Below are positions 37,872 through 50,900 of a stretch of 64,000 nt of DNA, piece after piece. The notes under the pieces are model-generated. The model worked only from the letters and a program-made list of their open reading frames with translations, was not told the DNA's origin and did no database searches. Within the stretch, counting starts at the first letter, position 1. Every line of letters begins with the position of its first letter. The position numbers and the translations under genes were made by a program. Origin of the DNA: Trichoplax adhaerens (taxonomy: Eukaryota; Placozoa; Uniplacotomia; Trichoplacea; Trichoplacidae); NCBI RefSeq assembly GCF_000150275.1, contig NW_002060948.1:2410180-2474179 (forward strand), read 5' to 3'.

Positions 37872-38849
37872 TTATCGCCTGACGTAGTTAGCACTGGTCT
37901 TTTTAACTTCAAAAACGGTGCCCAAGATTGCATCTCGCATTGTCTTATTCAATGCGCCATAAATAACGGGATTCCATAGTGAATGTGAATAGCCTAGCCA
38001 GTAAGTTATTGATGTCAAAATAGCTATGTCTGTCGCCCAAGTAATAAGATTCAATTCATAAAGTAAAAAGATAACATTAGGTGGAAAGTGGCATATAAAA
38101 AATGCCGTAACTACGATGACTAACATCCACACAATTTTCTTTTTTTTTTGATGGACGATCTTACTTCGACCACTTAATGGATGAGTTTTATGCCATAGTC
38201 GCCAACCTATCAAAACATGACAACAAGAAATGGCCGCAAAAGGAATTAAAAAGAAGGTAATCAATAGAAAAAATCCATAAGCAATACGAAGGTCTTGATT
38301 TTGCCAATCTTCACGGCAACGAGTACCGTTTTTAGATCCATTTATATTTACGGTCAAGATGATTGTTTGAGGCAAAGTAGCAATAATTGCAATAATCCAT
38401 GCTATCAATGTGGTTAATATAGTATATTTGTAAACAGTTTGTTGCTGTTTAATCAAAGTTACCGCACGAAAGCGATTGTAACTAATGAAGACCAAAATTA
38501 AACATGACATATAGATAGCAATATTGCGTGTACTATAAATTACTTTGCATAAAAATTGACCAAAGATAAATTTATTGGTAAAATTTTCATAAGCAGCGAA
38601 TGGAATAGTTAGCGTAATCAAGATATCGGCTACTGCCAAGTTAAAGATATTCCAATTAGTAAAATTATGGGGTATTTTTTTACGTAAAATCACAATGCAT
38701 ATCAATACATTACTAAAGATGGAAAATACAAATATTAAACTATAGCCTATAATTTGAAGTGCAAATACGAATGTCATACTTTGATACAGGCCATTCTTAC
38801 TAACAGTTGTTTTCCTTGAAGCCATACTAGTGCCGATGCTCCCATCCAT
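37872..38849 (-). CDS. Class A G-protein-coupled receptor with NRF in place of DRY, single exon
   Basis: A 325-residue seven-helix receptor. Landmarks: N47 in helix 1 (preceded by S, not G), D75 in helix 2, C101 before helix 3, W-I-I-A-I in helix 4, a glycosylated second extracellular loop (NGTRC) carrying the partner cysteine, CHFP in helix 6 and NPVIY (293-297) in helix 7. The conserved acidic residue after helix 3 is replaced: residues 125-127 read N-R-F, while both neighbours keep D-R-Y or E-R-Y. In class A receptors the acidic residue restrains the arginine in the inactive state, so this change could raise basal activity or alter coupling; that is inference. The third intracellular loop has a KKKK cluster before helix 6. 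ATGs at residues 9 and 25 are alternative starts; the first gives a 30-residue N-terminus. Paralog of the receptors at 28994 and 19440. Confidence 0.93.
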   Translation of the reverse strand: MDGSIGTSMASRKTTVSKNGLYQSMTFVFALQIIGYSLIFVFSIFSNVLICIVILRKKIPHNFTNWNIFNLAVADILITLTIPFAAYENFTNKFIFGQFLCKVIYSTRNIAIYMSCLILVFISYNRFRAVTLIKQQQTVYKYTILTTLIAWIIAIIATLPQTIILTVNINGSKNGTRCREDWQNQDLRIAYGFFLLITFFLIPFAAISCCHVLIGWRLWHKTHPLSGRSKIVHQKKKKIVWMLVIVVTAFFICHFPPNVIFLLYELNLITWATDIAILTSITYWLGYSHSLWNPVIYGALNKTMRDAILGTVFEVKKTSANYVRR

Positions 38850-41800
38850 ACTGATTCTTAGTTAGATTGTTACAACAAATTTTTTACCATCAAAATCGTA
38901 ATCGATAGACAAACTGAAAAGAATGTTTTAGAGTTGGACGCATTAGTTTTATACTAATCGAATGTCGCTCGTTGAGTGTTATAATGGCAGGAATGGTAAA
39001 GGTGGATGAATAAATAGTTAAATTTTTTTCACGAGTCCTTCTTTTGTTTCTTATTTCGCCTTATTAATCTATTCAACGTTGCTTTATATATTTTATCTTT
39101 TATTCCTGCCTTAATTCAATTTGGTCACAATGAAAATAAGCCATTTAATTGGAATTCTTTTGATGCATAGACAGTATTTCGATCACATGAGCGTAAATTT
39201 ATTATACCATTCGTGTTATCAAGCTATTCTAATAAACATGTATAAAAAAAAAGGTAGAATTTTTGTTAGAGAAACCTACAAAATGTCGATCAAACGAAAC
39301 CAATAAATATTCCTACTTCTCGGTCTAAGTGTCAAGTTTTTAACGAGGAGGAAATAGTACAGATGCTTTTGTACTGTACTTGTGCAATATCATTTTCAGA
39401 ATTAATATGCCATACTAGTACGAATGAAATAGATTTAAGTATTCATAACTTTACTTCTTTACCGTAGAGATCAGGATATCCAATCCATCTTTAGAGGCAG
39501 GATAAATATTGATTAAAAATTTAAATTCATGCTTTGATGTCTTTAAAGCCAAATCAAAAATCGCAGTATTTTTGGCTCAGAGACTTTCATTCAGATAAAA
39601 ATTCTCTTTTCCTTCTATCTTATTGTTTCCCAGACACTGTACAGAAAAAATTGACGATAGGTATACAGTATCATGAAACCTTTAAATTAACGTTATTCCT
39701 TACCATAATCACATTTATCTACGTCCATGTCATATCGTTGCATCTGTTTATAGCTAATTTAAATTAATAATTTATTCATATCCAGCAAACCTGTACCAAG
39801 ATAGATTTGATGACGATAAATCAGATCAATATAACTATAGAAGTATAAAAAATACCGCTAACCATTTATGTCTGATCTCTATTTTCCTCTTTTTCTTTTT
39901 TCCTTATATAACTTATGATTGTAGGACTGAAAGAACTTTCTGTAGTATAGTCTAATTTATCAGTTCCCTTTAACGTGATAGAATCGTACTTATTAAGCAA
40001 TTATAACTGAACTAACTATAGCCCTGTATTCAAAAAGAGAAGAATTAGGCTACTATGCCAATAAAGCTATACGAAAAGACTTAAATATAACTATATACAA
40101 TTTTTAAACGAACAATCATTTTGCTGTTTTAGCCAGACACAATAAAGCTACGATATAATTAAAATACTAAAACTAATTAATCAATGCAAAAAGAATGACC
40201 CTAGAGGAAGTCGAATTACTTTTATGTCATCCAGTGATACGCTGAACTACATAAGCTTACTAGTATGAATGATTTACATGAAATAGATGAACTATCAATA
40301 CTGTCGATGTTTATCAAATCTATTATCAATATATAAACTTTTAAAACTAAAAAATTTATAACACTATCGATTGATAAATAAAAGCTCTTAATAACTAACT
40401 CACTGTACTAACAATATCCAAAGAAATCGATCTTAAACTCCCTCGAGTTGCATTAAATAAAGCTCTCAGATCTGTTATCATTAATGATTTATTTTAACTT
40501 CTTCCTAAATCCTGATTCCTGAAGTATCAATAAAATAGATCAGTCTCGAATAAGATTGAATTGTTTAGAAAGAACAATAGGTGTAATTTTTCCTTACGAC
40601 GCATATTTTTATTATTTTAATGGGATATTCGACGATATTCTAGAATAGTGCTAGTACGAGTAGTTTAATGTATGGCTACTAGAAATACTTTTATACGCAA
40701 TATCTGCCATTACTAATTGGCTATTATTGCCACCAACTCATTATACGGAAAGTAGATTCGGTAAACTGATCAAATATCAACTGTCGCCTAAAGATTGTAA
40801 GGTGTGTGATTGACATTACCGCTTTGAAACTCTTGGACAGCTCAACACCTTTCCTCATGCTAGGATATGGATAGTAAAATGTGGATATTTAAGAATCCTA
40901 TTCAAATTCTTGTTCTTCTACCGTTCTTTAATACGCCTAGCTACTCCTATCAGTTCAATTATAAAATAAGAAAAACATTTAAAGATCGGCGGATTAAAAT
41001 AGAATTATCTAGCGAAAATAATTACAATGTCAGACAATAAGATTAGAATAGATTTTATTTCAATTTATTTTTTGGTTGGCATGGCAATTGAATTGATATC
41101 GTCTTTTATTTACCGTAATTTTACAAGTATTAATACCAAAAAAGTTAAAAATTGACAATATACAGTTAACTGTCACTGATTATACTGAAATTGAGGACGT
41201 TTTAGAGTTAGATGAAGTCATTGAGTGAATTTTTTCTCCTTATTTATTAATATTCAGGATCATTATTACCGATTACTGGCTATTTTAAAGTCCCGACGAA
41301 GGATAGGTTTCTGTAATGTGTACATTAGGCATAACGATCATGGGCTTACAATGTACACCAAGTATTGCATTCTATAAGGCATTAGTTATTTTATTCTCCC
41401 TTTCTTGAATTTTTAGTATCTTCTTTCCTCTGGAAGACCTATATAATGCATAGATTAAGATGTGATATCAAAACTATTTTTGGATGGAAAGATTCATAAA
41501 TCTTCTTCTCGTCATGAGTCTAATCCTTTAGTTGTCATTAATTATCAACCTCCTTTGTTGCATTGGTTAAAATTCAACAAGATATCCTTGTTTATATATC
41601 ATTTTATATAACTGCATTCTTTTTCCATATTTCGATTAAACGTTTGCATAATGGGTACTCTGTTGAATTTAAAGGAAATCGTCTACTGTTATTACGGCGA
41701 TCCGTGGCATGTGTTAACCTAAAATTTATTACAATATGATCAAAATAAAGCTTTCAGTGTAACTCGTTAACGCCGAAGCTAGCCTTCAAAACGACGTTTA

Positions 41801-42242
41801 TCGTTTGTAAATTACGCTATTCTCGTTCGACCTTTAAATCATCGAGTGAAGATTTTAACACTCTTCACCTATTACAGTTATCGAAAATGGTTAAGGCAAA
41901 ATGGATTAAAATGTATAAGATAAGAAAAATCTCATTTTTACATATATCCACGATCTACATCGACTGTTATATATCTTGCACTTTATTTACAGTATAGTAC
42001 ATGCAGCAGAGACCTTCTATATACTGTATTATATTACTGTTTAACACTAGGTCATAGTACACCGCTTTACTGGCGGTCTGCAACTTTTCCTTCTTTTCTT
42101 ATTAAAATACAAGCGTAATATATAACCAAGTCACTGGTCAACTGGACAACTATTTCTACAATATAATGAGATATACACGTATGATACCGAATTATTAGGA
42201 TATACTGTATGTTCTTATACAACGCTTTCCTAAAGCGGAGGT
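38850..42242. other. Spacer upstream of the third receptor gene
   Basis: Mostly AT-rich. The frames at 39121-39306 and 39534-39767 lack motifs and splice context. A GC-richer patch at about 40720-40865 is open on both strands (about 50 codons on minus, 34 on plus) without a recognisable product. Confidence 0.4.
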
Positions 42243-42480
42243 CAAATAAAATCAGATTTGATCACAGTCACAGATCGCGTATCCATACAAATTCCAGATT
42301 TTAGGACCAGTATCTCTTGCATGGTCGAAGCTCTGGTAGTTGCAAATATCTGCGACTGGGATGATTGCTAGTTGAGCGATTTTTCCTCCTTTCTGCAGGT
42401 GACTGTGATGCAGTTTCGCATTACTTACAATATAATGCAATACAGGGCAAGGACCGTAGTTTACTGTAGGTTGCCCCTCA
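42243..42480 (-). CDS. Possible coding fragment, product not recognised
   Basis: A GC-richer minus frame is open for about 80 codons upstream of a TGA near 42245. The reading is protein-like, with RCEGQPTVNYGPCPV near the start, a glycine-lysine stretch in the middle and ICDCDQI at the end. An acceptor-like cttcag precedes the segment at about 42470. A further donor-like gtaaat lies 33 bp upstream, too close for a normal intron. It may be a terminal exon of an unseen gene or a transposon remnant; it lies next to the hairpin region at 42.9-43.9 kb. Confidence 0.28.
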
Positions 42481-42961
42481 CATCTGAAGTGTTTTTATTT
42501 GTGAAAAACAATTTACCTGTTTTATAGATTATCTTCAGAAGCATCTGATCTTGTCTGAATTTTACTTAACACCAGTAGTGGTTTGCAATGCTTACCAATA
42601 TAGAGACCAACTCGTCACCAAATATAAGCGTGACCATGCACGATACAATGCCAACTCAATTTGCGATTTAAAGCCTACAATTCCTTCTTATAAACATAGA
42701 AGGTTAGCCATGGAGTAAATTTTAGTTCTGCTCTGTCTCTTCCCGATAACCAAGTTTTTGGATAATATTGTGCCTTAGGTTAATATTGTAAAGATTTATA
42801 TACAGTACTGTAGATAGTAAAACCATGGTAAAATACTTTATTACAAAACATTTATATTAATTGTACATGCTACACATAATTATTTTATATAATACTACTC
42901 ATATACGTTACATCGTGATCGATTTGACAGTATGCACAGTTGCTGATGTTATCCAGTACTG

Positions 42962-43016
42962 CCTTGGACTGCATCAAGGACCACCAAAAGAAGACCAGGT
43001 ATTCTTCTAGTGGTCC
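42962..43016. repeat. Double hairpin locus 1
   Basis: Two consecutive inverted repeats: ccttg...caagg (42962-42966 with 42975-42979), then ggaccaccaaaagaa paired with ttcttctagtggtcc (42978-42992 with 43002-43016), a 15-bp stem with two mismatches and a 9-nt loop. The same order recurs at 43768-43838. It could be a small structured RNA, a palindromic mobile-element end or a protein-binding site. Confidence 0.55.
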
Positions 43017-43767
43017 ATGACTATGTACATACACTTACTTATGAATTTCTAAAATATTGTCACCCGTGATGATATGCACTTTGAGCAAGCGCTTATAATA
43101 GTACCGCTGTGATGATTGAATAAGGCTACGCATATTGTAATGATGGATTAATTTGATTTAATTAATTTCAGAGTTTTTTTATTTTAATTTGGTAGTAATA
43201 ATATTCACTGTTATACTATAGCATTAGTATTCTAGCATAATAATTTTCCTTAATTTGATAGTTATTAGAATTGCCTAGAGTAGATTGCAGGGATTGTACA
43301 AACTTGTCTAATGATCTACAATAATAAACTAGACTGTAGACTTCTTGCAGCTAGTAGATTATATGCAGTATTGACAATTCGGAAGGAAAAATCTTTTGCC
43401 GCAATTGAATAGCATAGTTTCTGTGTCCTTTTTGCTTTTGCGGTAACGTTTTAAAGCCTCACTTTTAAAGATAATAAGGTCGCGACATTATTTGTGGATA
43501 TAAGTACCATGCTTTCCATTATTATTGTAGGGTTTTAGGGTTGTCAGTGTAGCACTGGGCGTTATATTGGACTGGATGGGATATTACTGCATACGGTACT
43601 TGTCCATAACAGCTTTAATGAATGCGTATAGTGATTAAATGCACAGTAAGAAGTGAATCACCACGGATTATATCGTTTTATCCGCAAGAGGTCACAACAG
43701 TGCTCGGCAAATGCATCTTTGTTTACATTAGTGCCATGAGCAATTGAGCATATCGCAGCATATTAAC

Positions 43768-43838
43768 CCTTGTCGTGTACCGTGACAAGGACTACTAAAA
43801 GAAATGGAAGCAGGCAGGTGGACTTCTTCTAGTAATCC
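43768..43838. repeat. Double hairpin locus 2
   Basis: Same design as the locus 0.8 kb upstream: ccttgtc...gacaagg (43768-43774 with 43784-43790, perfect 7-bp stem), then ggactactaaaagaa paired with ttcttctagtaatcc (43789-43803 with 43824-43838, 13 of 15 pairs). The stems differ from locus 1 in both arms at matching places (ggaccac/gtggtcc against ggactac/gtaatcc), while loop lengths differ. Confidence 0.55.
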
Positions 43839-44939
43839 GTGACCATGACTAGGACTGTATTTGTACAGTAGACCATGCACTAATTGTTTAAGGGTAGATA
43901 TTAAAATTTATGAGTTTGCTCGACACACTATGTCCTGCAAATTGTAATTGTACTTGGTGTTGTCCTCATCACTGACAGTCAGCACAAATTGGTCAACATA
44001 TATATTATGGGACTGGTCATTATTAATGAATGATCATGCGATATTTTAGTCGCATATCGTACTCAGTATGCAATCGTCAATGAAATTCTAACGTTCCTTG
44101 CAAAAAATAGTAACGCCAATCTACCACGATATGGTAGTAGGCTTAAATAGCAACGCTAAATCTATTACTACAATAGTGTAGTGTAAACCGGGAATTGCTA
44201 ATAGGAAGAAGAGATTTCCCTCTCACTTTCTTAAACCGTTGTTAAGTACATTAAGAGCGTACAGTAAGACTGTCATTTCGCAGTTGTCACGCCATAACGC
44301 GTTGTAAGGTTATTATGAGTACAGTCTACTTTATATGAAAACCCTGAACACAATTACCCACGTTAATTTGAGCTCCGCCTTTGCATACTCGTATAATTCA
44401 GCGATGTTCTATTTCGTAAAATAAATCACTGTCTCAGCCTCCGATTGCATAGAAATACTCATTTTAGACATTGAAAGAAAATAATTATGCTAATTCTAAC
44501 CATTTTCATAGACGATTATATTATTTATTTAAAAGTATTATCTCAATCATACTCGATATAACCAATATATACTCGATTTTAATCATTCTTTTTATACATT
44601 GGATAACGTGCTATAGCATATCATAAAGTGTCGCTTATATCGCAAAATCACTTCATTCTAATAAAGCTTGGTAATACTGTCAATAACCATTGTCCAAGAG
44701 ATTAAATCATTTGTATGCGTCATCAAATAGAAAGGCATTCCATCAATCACAGAGTTTGCATAACAATGTTGCATAGGATGAAAATAGCTTACCAATTGTT
44801 CTGGTTGTCATTTAAGAATCCTTAGAAGGTTGATCGACGAACGGCAACGTTTTAAGTATCCATAAATCTCAAGTAGAAGTTAAGCTACTTTCTCTTGGGA
44901 CATCCTTTCCGTGTTGATCGATCTTAAACTGAAATAGCT

Positions 44940-47900
44940 ATGAAACTACAAGGAATAGCTAGTATTTTCGTCTTATATTTACATTTAACGACCTTAGTGA
45001 TCCATCAGATCTCATATAAGGGTAATGTTGATGCGGTCATTACCTTACGAAAGAATGGCTATGAAGGAATTGTACTGGCTATATCCGAACAAGTAGAAGA
45101 AAAGTCCTACTCAGACTTAATCGACGTTTTAAACACTACACTGGCTCGAGCATCTGTCTATCTATTTAGCGCGACCAAACAACGTGCTTATTTCAAAGGT
45201 ATTACTATTCTAATACCTGAAACCTGGGAGGATAACAGTATATATGAACCGGCCACCAGTGAAACTTATAACACAGCTGATATACGAGTAGATTATTATC
45301 CAGGTGCAAGATCAGCAACTAGAGCCAGAACTGTCGGTTTGACTCAATGTGGTGGTTTTGGCCAATATATCTTAATATCACCACAACGCTTCTATAAGTT
45401 TGCTTGGTCGCCAGCTAGAATGATAGTCCATGAATGGGGTCATTTACGTTACGGCCTATTTGATGAATATCCGTACTCGGTGGACGAATTCTCTTACTTA
45501 AGTAAAATATATTTTGAAGACAAACAATCATTTCCTTACTGTAGCATTTTCTTTAATCAACTAAATCAATTTATATTATGTTTTAACACGATATTGTTAA
45601 TAATGCAATTCAATTATAATGAAACGATAAAAATGATCATGTTTTAGTTATTTATAGTAATTACAACTTCTTACCCATGCATAGAATTATTTGTTACTAT
45701 TTCAGGCTATTAGTTCTATAGACATATCCTTAGATGTCTTCTATTCTAAATACGTAAAAGCCAACGACTCTTCAAACCTTAGTTACTCTTAGTTGTTACA
45801 TTACTGTAGTTAGTGTTGCTCAATTTTCTCGCATTACTTCAGGGTATCTTTCATGATGATTGATTCTTAACGAAGAATATCACTCTATTCCCATTACTAC
45901 AACATCACATATAAATCTGATCATAGCTAATAAATCTAGTCTAGCTAGTACTTTATACTCTTCATTATATAGTAGTACGCGAATATCACCTAGAAATGTG
46001 AACTGACCAAATCTGACTTACCTTAACTTAAGTAAAGGACAAAGCTTTAGCACTCTTATCGTTATACGATTACAATAAAGTAATTTATTAGATGCTCAAA
46101 TTGTTTATTAATTAAACGTTTAGACGTTTTCTAAAATACGCACACAATTACAAGTACTGTAAAAGTAAATTTAGATTGTAAACATATCATACTTCAATTA
46201 TCTTGCTTATCGCACTCTATGAGCTGATAAATCATACTTTATTATCGGCACAAAGCTTTAAAAATTAATTGATACAGAGTAATATAGCATATATTCGAAT
46301 TTATACCGTACCTGCCTATTCATAGATCATTTTTTTATTTCATATTTTCTAAGTAAGAAGAGATGATTTTAATGCGTGAACGATATTTTAGTTGCAAATT
46401 TTATATCCAAAAAATTCGAATGATACGATAACTGATACTGCTTTCAATGATAATGGATTAGATGATGCCGGGGAAGTACAAGTAACTCGATGCAACTCTC
46501 AATTGCCCGGTGCTGTTTTCAATAGACGCACCTATGCGCCTTGCACTTATCCATACACGGCAGACTGTGTTTTTTTACCACAAAATCCCAGCGTTCCATC
46601 AGGATCCATCATGTATGATCATAATATTCCATCTGTAAGTATAGTAGTTGAAAGCTAAAAGTACCTCCAGGTATACTAATTACACTCAGACATCGTACGC
46701 TGCAATAATATTTTTCCCATTAATATCAGGGATTACTGAAATAGATAATAATTTTAGTTCTCTCTAGGAAGTATACTGTAATTAGTCATATATAATAGGC
46801 TTCGGCGTTGTTGAATCTATTTAATATAGAGTAGAGAGAAAACTATTCGATTACACAATTATTATTTTTTATTACTGATTCATCTAAAAAGGCACTGACC
46901 TTCTTATTTGCTTCTCCAATGTAGTAAATTTTCTAACGATTGCAGCTGCTAGTCTATGTTAAAATTTTCTCTCCATTTCGCAAATACTAGGTCCTTCACT
47001 TTTGCGACAGCAATTCTGATGATCCTGCTACCTACCACAATACTTTACCTAACAATCGTCACAATCGATTATGTCAAATGCGTAGTGCTTGGGACATTAT
47101 GAGACAAGGGGTCGATTTTCGAAATAATGCAAATCCACCGGCAAATATCAGTGATACTAGGCCATTAATCAGACTTGTAAGAGCCAAAAAACCTCGTACA
47201 GTATTGGTACTAGATGTTTCAGGTAGTATGCGCGGAAAACCAATGGAGCAATTGCAGCAAGCTGCAACAAACTTTCTACTTAATGTAGCTCAGAATGGAA
47301 GTTTTGTAGGTTCGTTTATTTTTATTTATTATAAGTGATTTCAATTTAGTAATGACCAACATTAAATGGCTTTTATGTTGTAAATATTTAACTTATTCAC
47401 TCGAGAATTGTTTTGATTTCTTGCAAATATCAATGCAATTTACGGTATCAATTTGCTATCAAATAGGGATTATAACATTTTCCAGTGCTGCTTCCATCCG
47501 TAGTAGCTTAGTTCAAATTAATGATGATGCGGATCGGCAACGACTAATTTTGCTACTGCCATCTGGAGCTAGTGGTTCTACAAGTATCGGAGCCGGAATA
47601 CAAGCGGGAGTTAAAGTATGTTAATATCATCTTTAAAGCGTGAATCTATTTCGTTCCTATAAGTTAGTACTTCATAGCCTCTCTAGCTTAACTAATTATT
47701 AGATTTGTGTACTATTTCTATGGTTTTCATTGCGAAGGTAACTGATTCCCTAAATTAATACCTTTTCTAATAACCGTAATCTACAATTAATCTTTTTTAC
47801 GGAATTTGTTAGCGGCTTTAATCTAAACTATTTTCCATTTACGCTGAAAATGTGCTCGTATCCTTTTTTAGGCCATTCTTTTTAAGTATATTATTTGCAT

Positions 47901-50900
47901 TAATATTAATTGGTTATTGCAGATATTGAAGGCATCTGTTGGAAACAAATCACCCAGTGGTGGTACTTTAATTGTCTTGTCAGATGGGAGAGAAAATCGA
48001 TCTCCGACTATTGCAGATGTCAAAAAGCAAGTGCTAGATAACAAGATTACGGTCCAAGGAATATCATTTGGATCTTTGGCATCTGTAAAATTGCAATCGC
48101 TGTGCTATGAAACTGGTGGTTTATCATTTTTCGTTCCTAACGATGATACAGCAAGATTAGTCAATGCGTTTACGACAATAGCGGAAAAAAATAATTATGG
48201 CCGAACGGCACCAGTATCGCAGGTATGTCTGTATATCAAACTAAATTATTTATATGAATGGTGTCCTACAGATTATCGTTCTAAAGTTACTAGTAAATAT
48301 GGGAAACGATAGTAGCATATGTTGCTAGCGCTGCCATAATTTACTGGTATTAATCACCATTTCAATAGAGTATCTAGTCTTTCTAAAAATACTAGCAAAT
48401 AAATATATCATTAGATTGCCTAGTAAAGAGTGGCAGGACTTACGGTTTCTGTTCTAGCCCATATCCGAAATTAGACCTGGGCATGTTTGGACTTATGGTT
48501 ATAAGTTTAATTTCAGTATGCCGGTTATAACTACATATCCTATATGATTTAGGCTGGTTTATTTTAGTCCTTTGCAATTATATATTATCAAAGTATTTTA
48601 ATAATGTTACATTACTTACCGTATTAATATTACTACTTTAATCATGCCCATTACAAGCTTGTAAATTAAGAATTTGCTCTTTCAATCGTGATTAGATATA
48701 TCTTAAAAAATTTACTGTGGAAACCAAAAGCCCATTTAACGACTCTATTTCGCTGGATGATGGAAACAGCGTTGGTCTTGAGTTTACGTTCTTGTGGATA
48801 TCGTCAAATGCAATATACACTATCACAGCTCCTGATGGAACCACCTATAATGCAACATCTGCCGAATATTCCACTTATTCAGCCCGTAAACTTAGTCAAT
48901 TTACTTTTCCGGCCAGTTCCGTCATGGTAACAATAATCTTCAACATGCAAGCTAATCTACTTTATTTACAAATAGAAGCTAAGATTGTTGATATCAATAA
49001 ATTTTAACATAGTTTTTTTCCAAAATAATAAGGTTGGAGAATGGAAATTCTCAGTAAAGTTGCTTTCTAGTCCAAGTAAACAAGATATTGTTGCTACCGT
49101 TACCTCTAAAGCATCTCTCAATGCTGACAGTGACCCTTTAAAACAACCCGTCAGCGTTGTTGTAACAGTAGACAAATCTGCAATTGTATTCCCTAGCCCA
49201 GTAAGTTAATATACCTGAATAAAGCTAAGATTGGTGAAGACGGTGACTAAAATCGTTTTCTACGTCCTTTAGGTACTGATTACTGTCAACGTGCAAAAAG
49301 GTTATTTAGCAGTGCTTAATGCGGAAGTTATGCTAACTATTTCTACGCCAGTTAGCAATAAATTTGTTCTGCTACCAGCAAATGATAAAGCATCAGGTTC
49401 GTTATATTTCGTTGAACAAAATTGTAACATTTTCCTTGTACACCAACTCTATTTTAGTACAGTATGATTGTTTCCAAACTAACTTGAATATACTTAGCTA
49501 ATTCTGGTACTAGATTCCGACAATTATGAAATAATATCTTCTGTATTCAAGAAAAATCCCTAAAATTTAATGCAATTTTCATTTAATAATATTATAGCTA
49601 ATATCATTCTATTAGCAATATACCTTATGCTACGTTATAATGAAAGTATTGATTGAGATAGATTGTTTAATATTATCGGAATACTGTTATTTTTTAAATA
49701 TTTATTTATTAGTTGATTGTCATTTAATAGACAATCACCTGATCATAATAGCTTCGGTATCTAAGCTTCCTATTTTAATTTTCATCTGTTCAAGTTCAGC
49801 TTGAATTTATATACTTCGTAATATGCTGAATTAAGCCAGCATTGGCCATATACAGTATTATATGATATATCCAGTAATTCGAAAAAAATAGGCTACGTAA
49901 GAGAAAAATAGAATGTAATAAATTACCTTATAAATATTATAAACCATTTTAACTAATGCCATAGTACAGAATGACTACTGTATTTACGAAATTAAACAAG
50001 ATTCGCAGCTGTATCGTAGATTAAACTGTCCTATGAGAACAGAAAGCTTTAAAACTCTATCTTTACTAATCATGTGTATGCATATTGAACTTACCATTTT
50101 TATACTACAAACTTAAACTAAAATGACGGAATCATTGTAAAATAGTCCATCTTCCTTGTTTATAGGGGCTGATTTAGTCAAGGATGACGGTATCTATTCC
50201 GCATTTTTTACACAATTTAATGCAAATGGTCGCTACAGCATTCAAGCACAAGTTAAAGCTGCTCAAAATAAATCATTTATCAATTTTAACTATGTCATTG
50301 GTGTTGGCAGCTTACGAAATGGCGGCCAGTTTGTTGTCAATGGTAGCGAAAGTGCCGAAAATGATAACACTAATTTTGCCAATCTTGGCCTTAATGAATT
50401 TACTCGTATTACCTCCGGTAGTCTAATTGAAGTTTCAGATTATGTAAAAGGTGCAGCAAAGGATTTATTGCTATCTCTTATTACTGATACTACAACCATT
50501 GATCACATTAACTTACAACGTACATTAAACGAAATTTCTAGGTGTCGACAAAATCCCGCCAGCCAGAGTACATGGCTTGGAAATTACACATATCGATTCC
50601 AAAAATATGACCATAACTATTTCATTCCCAGCTCCCGGTGACGATATGGACACTGGCACAGGTATGTTGAAACTAGTTATTAAATGAATCGGTACATGCC
50701 CATTAGCATCAACCGAAGCATATAGATATTAGTGATTACTCCACGTTTATTTTTTATCCAAATATTCCAATTACGTGTAAATTAGAGAGTATAATGTAAA
50801 CTTTTTCTGTAGTCATCGATTCAATTTCGATATAAAATAAAAAGCAATCTCATATGACCAAAATGAGAAATAAATGTTTATGATCATTATACTATGCAAT

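Larger units (their letters stand above)
42481..44939. other. Region between the receptor cluster and the CLCA pair
   Basis: Less AT-rich than the spacers to its left, with no supported gene. It contains two related pairs of hairpins (listed separately). The last few hundred bases should hold the promoter and 5' untranslated region of the CLCA gene at 44940; no core element stands out. Confidence 0.45.

Noticed and set aside
48966-49175. Minus-strand frame over CLCA exon 7
   Set aside because: Shadow of the plus-strand exon, which is supported by family alignment and matching phases. The same applies to the frames at 48688-48930, 50184-50426 and 51006-51212.
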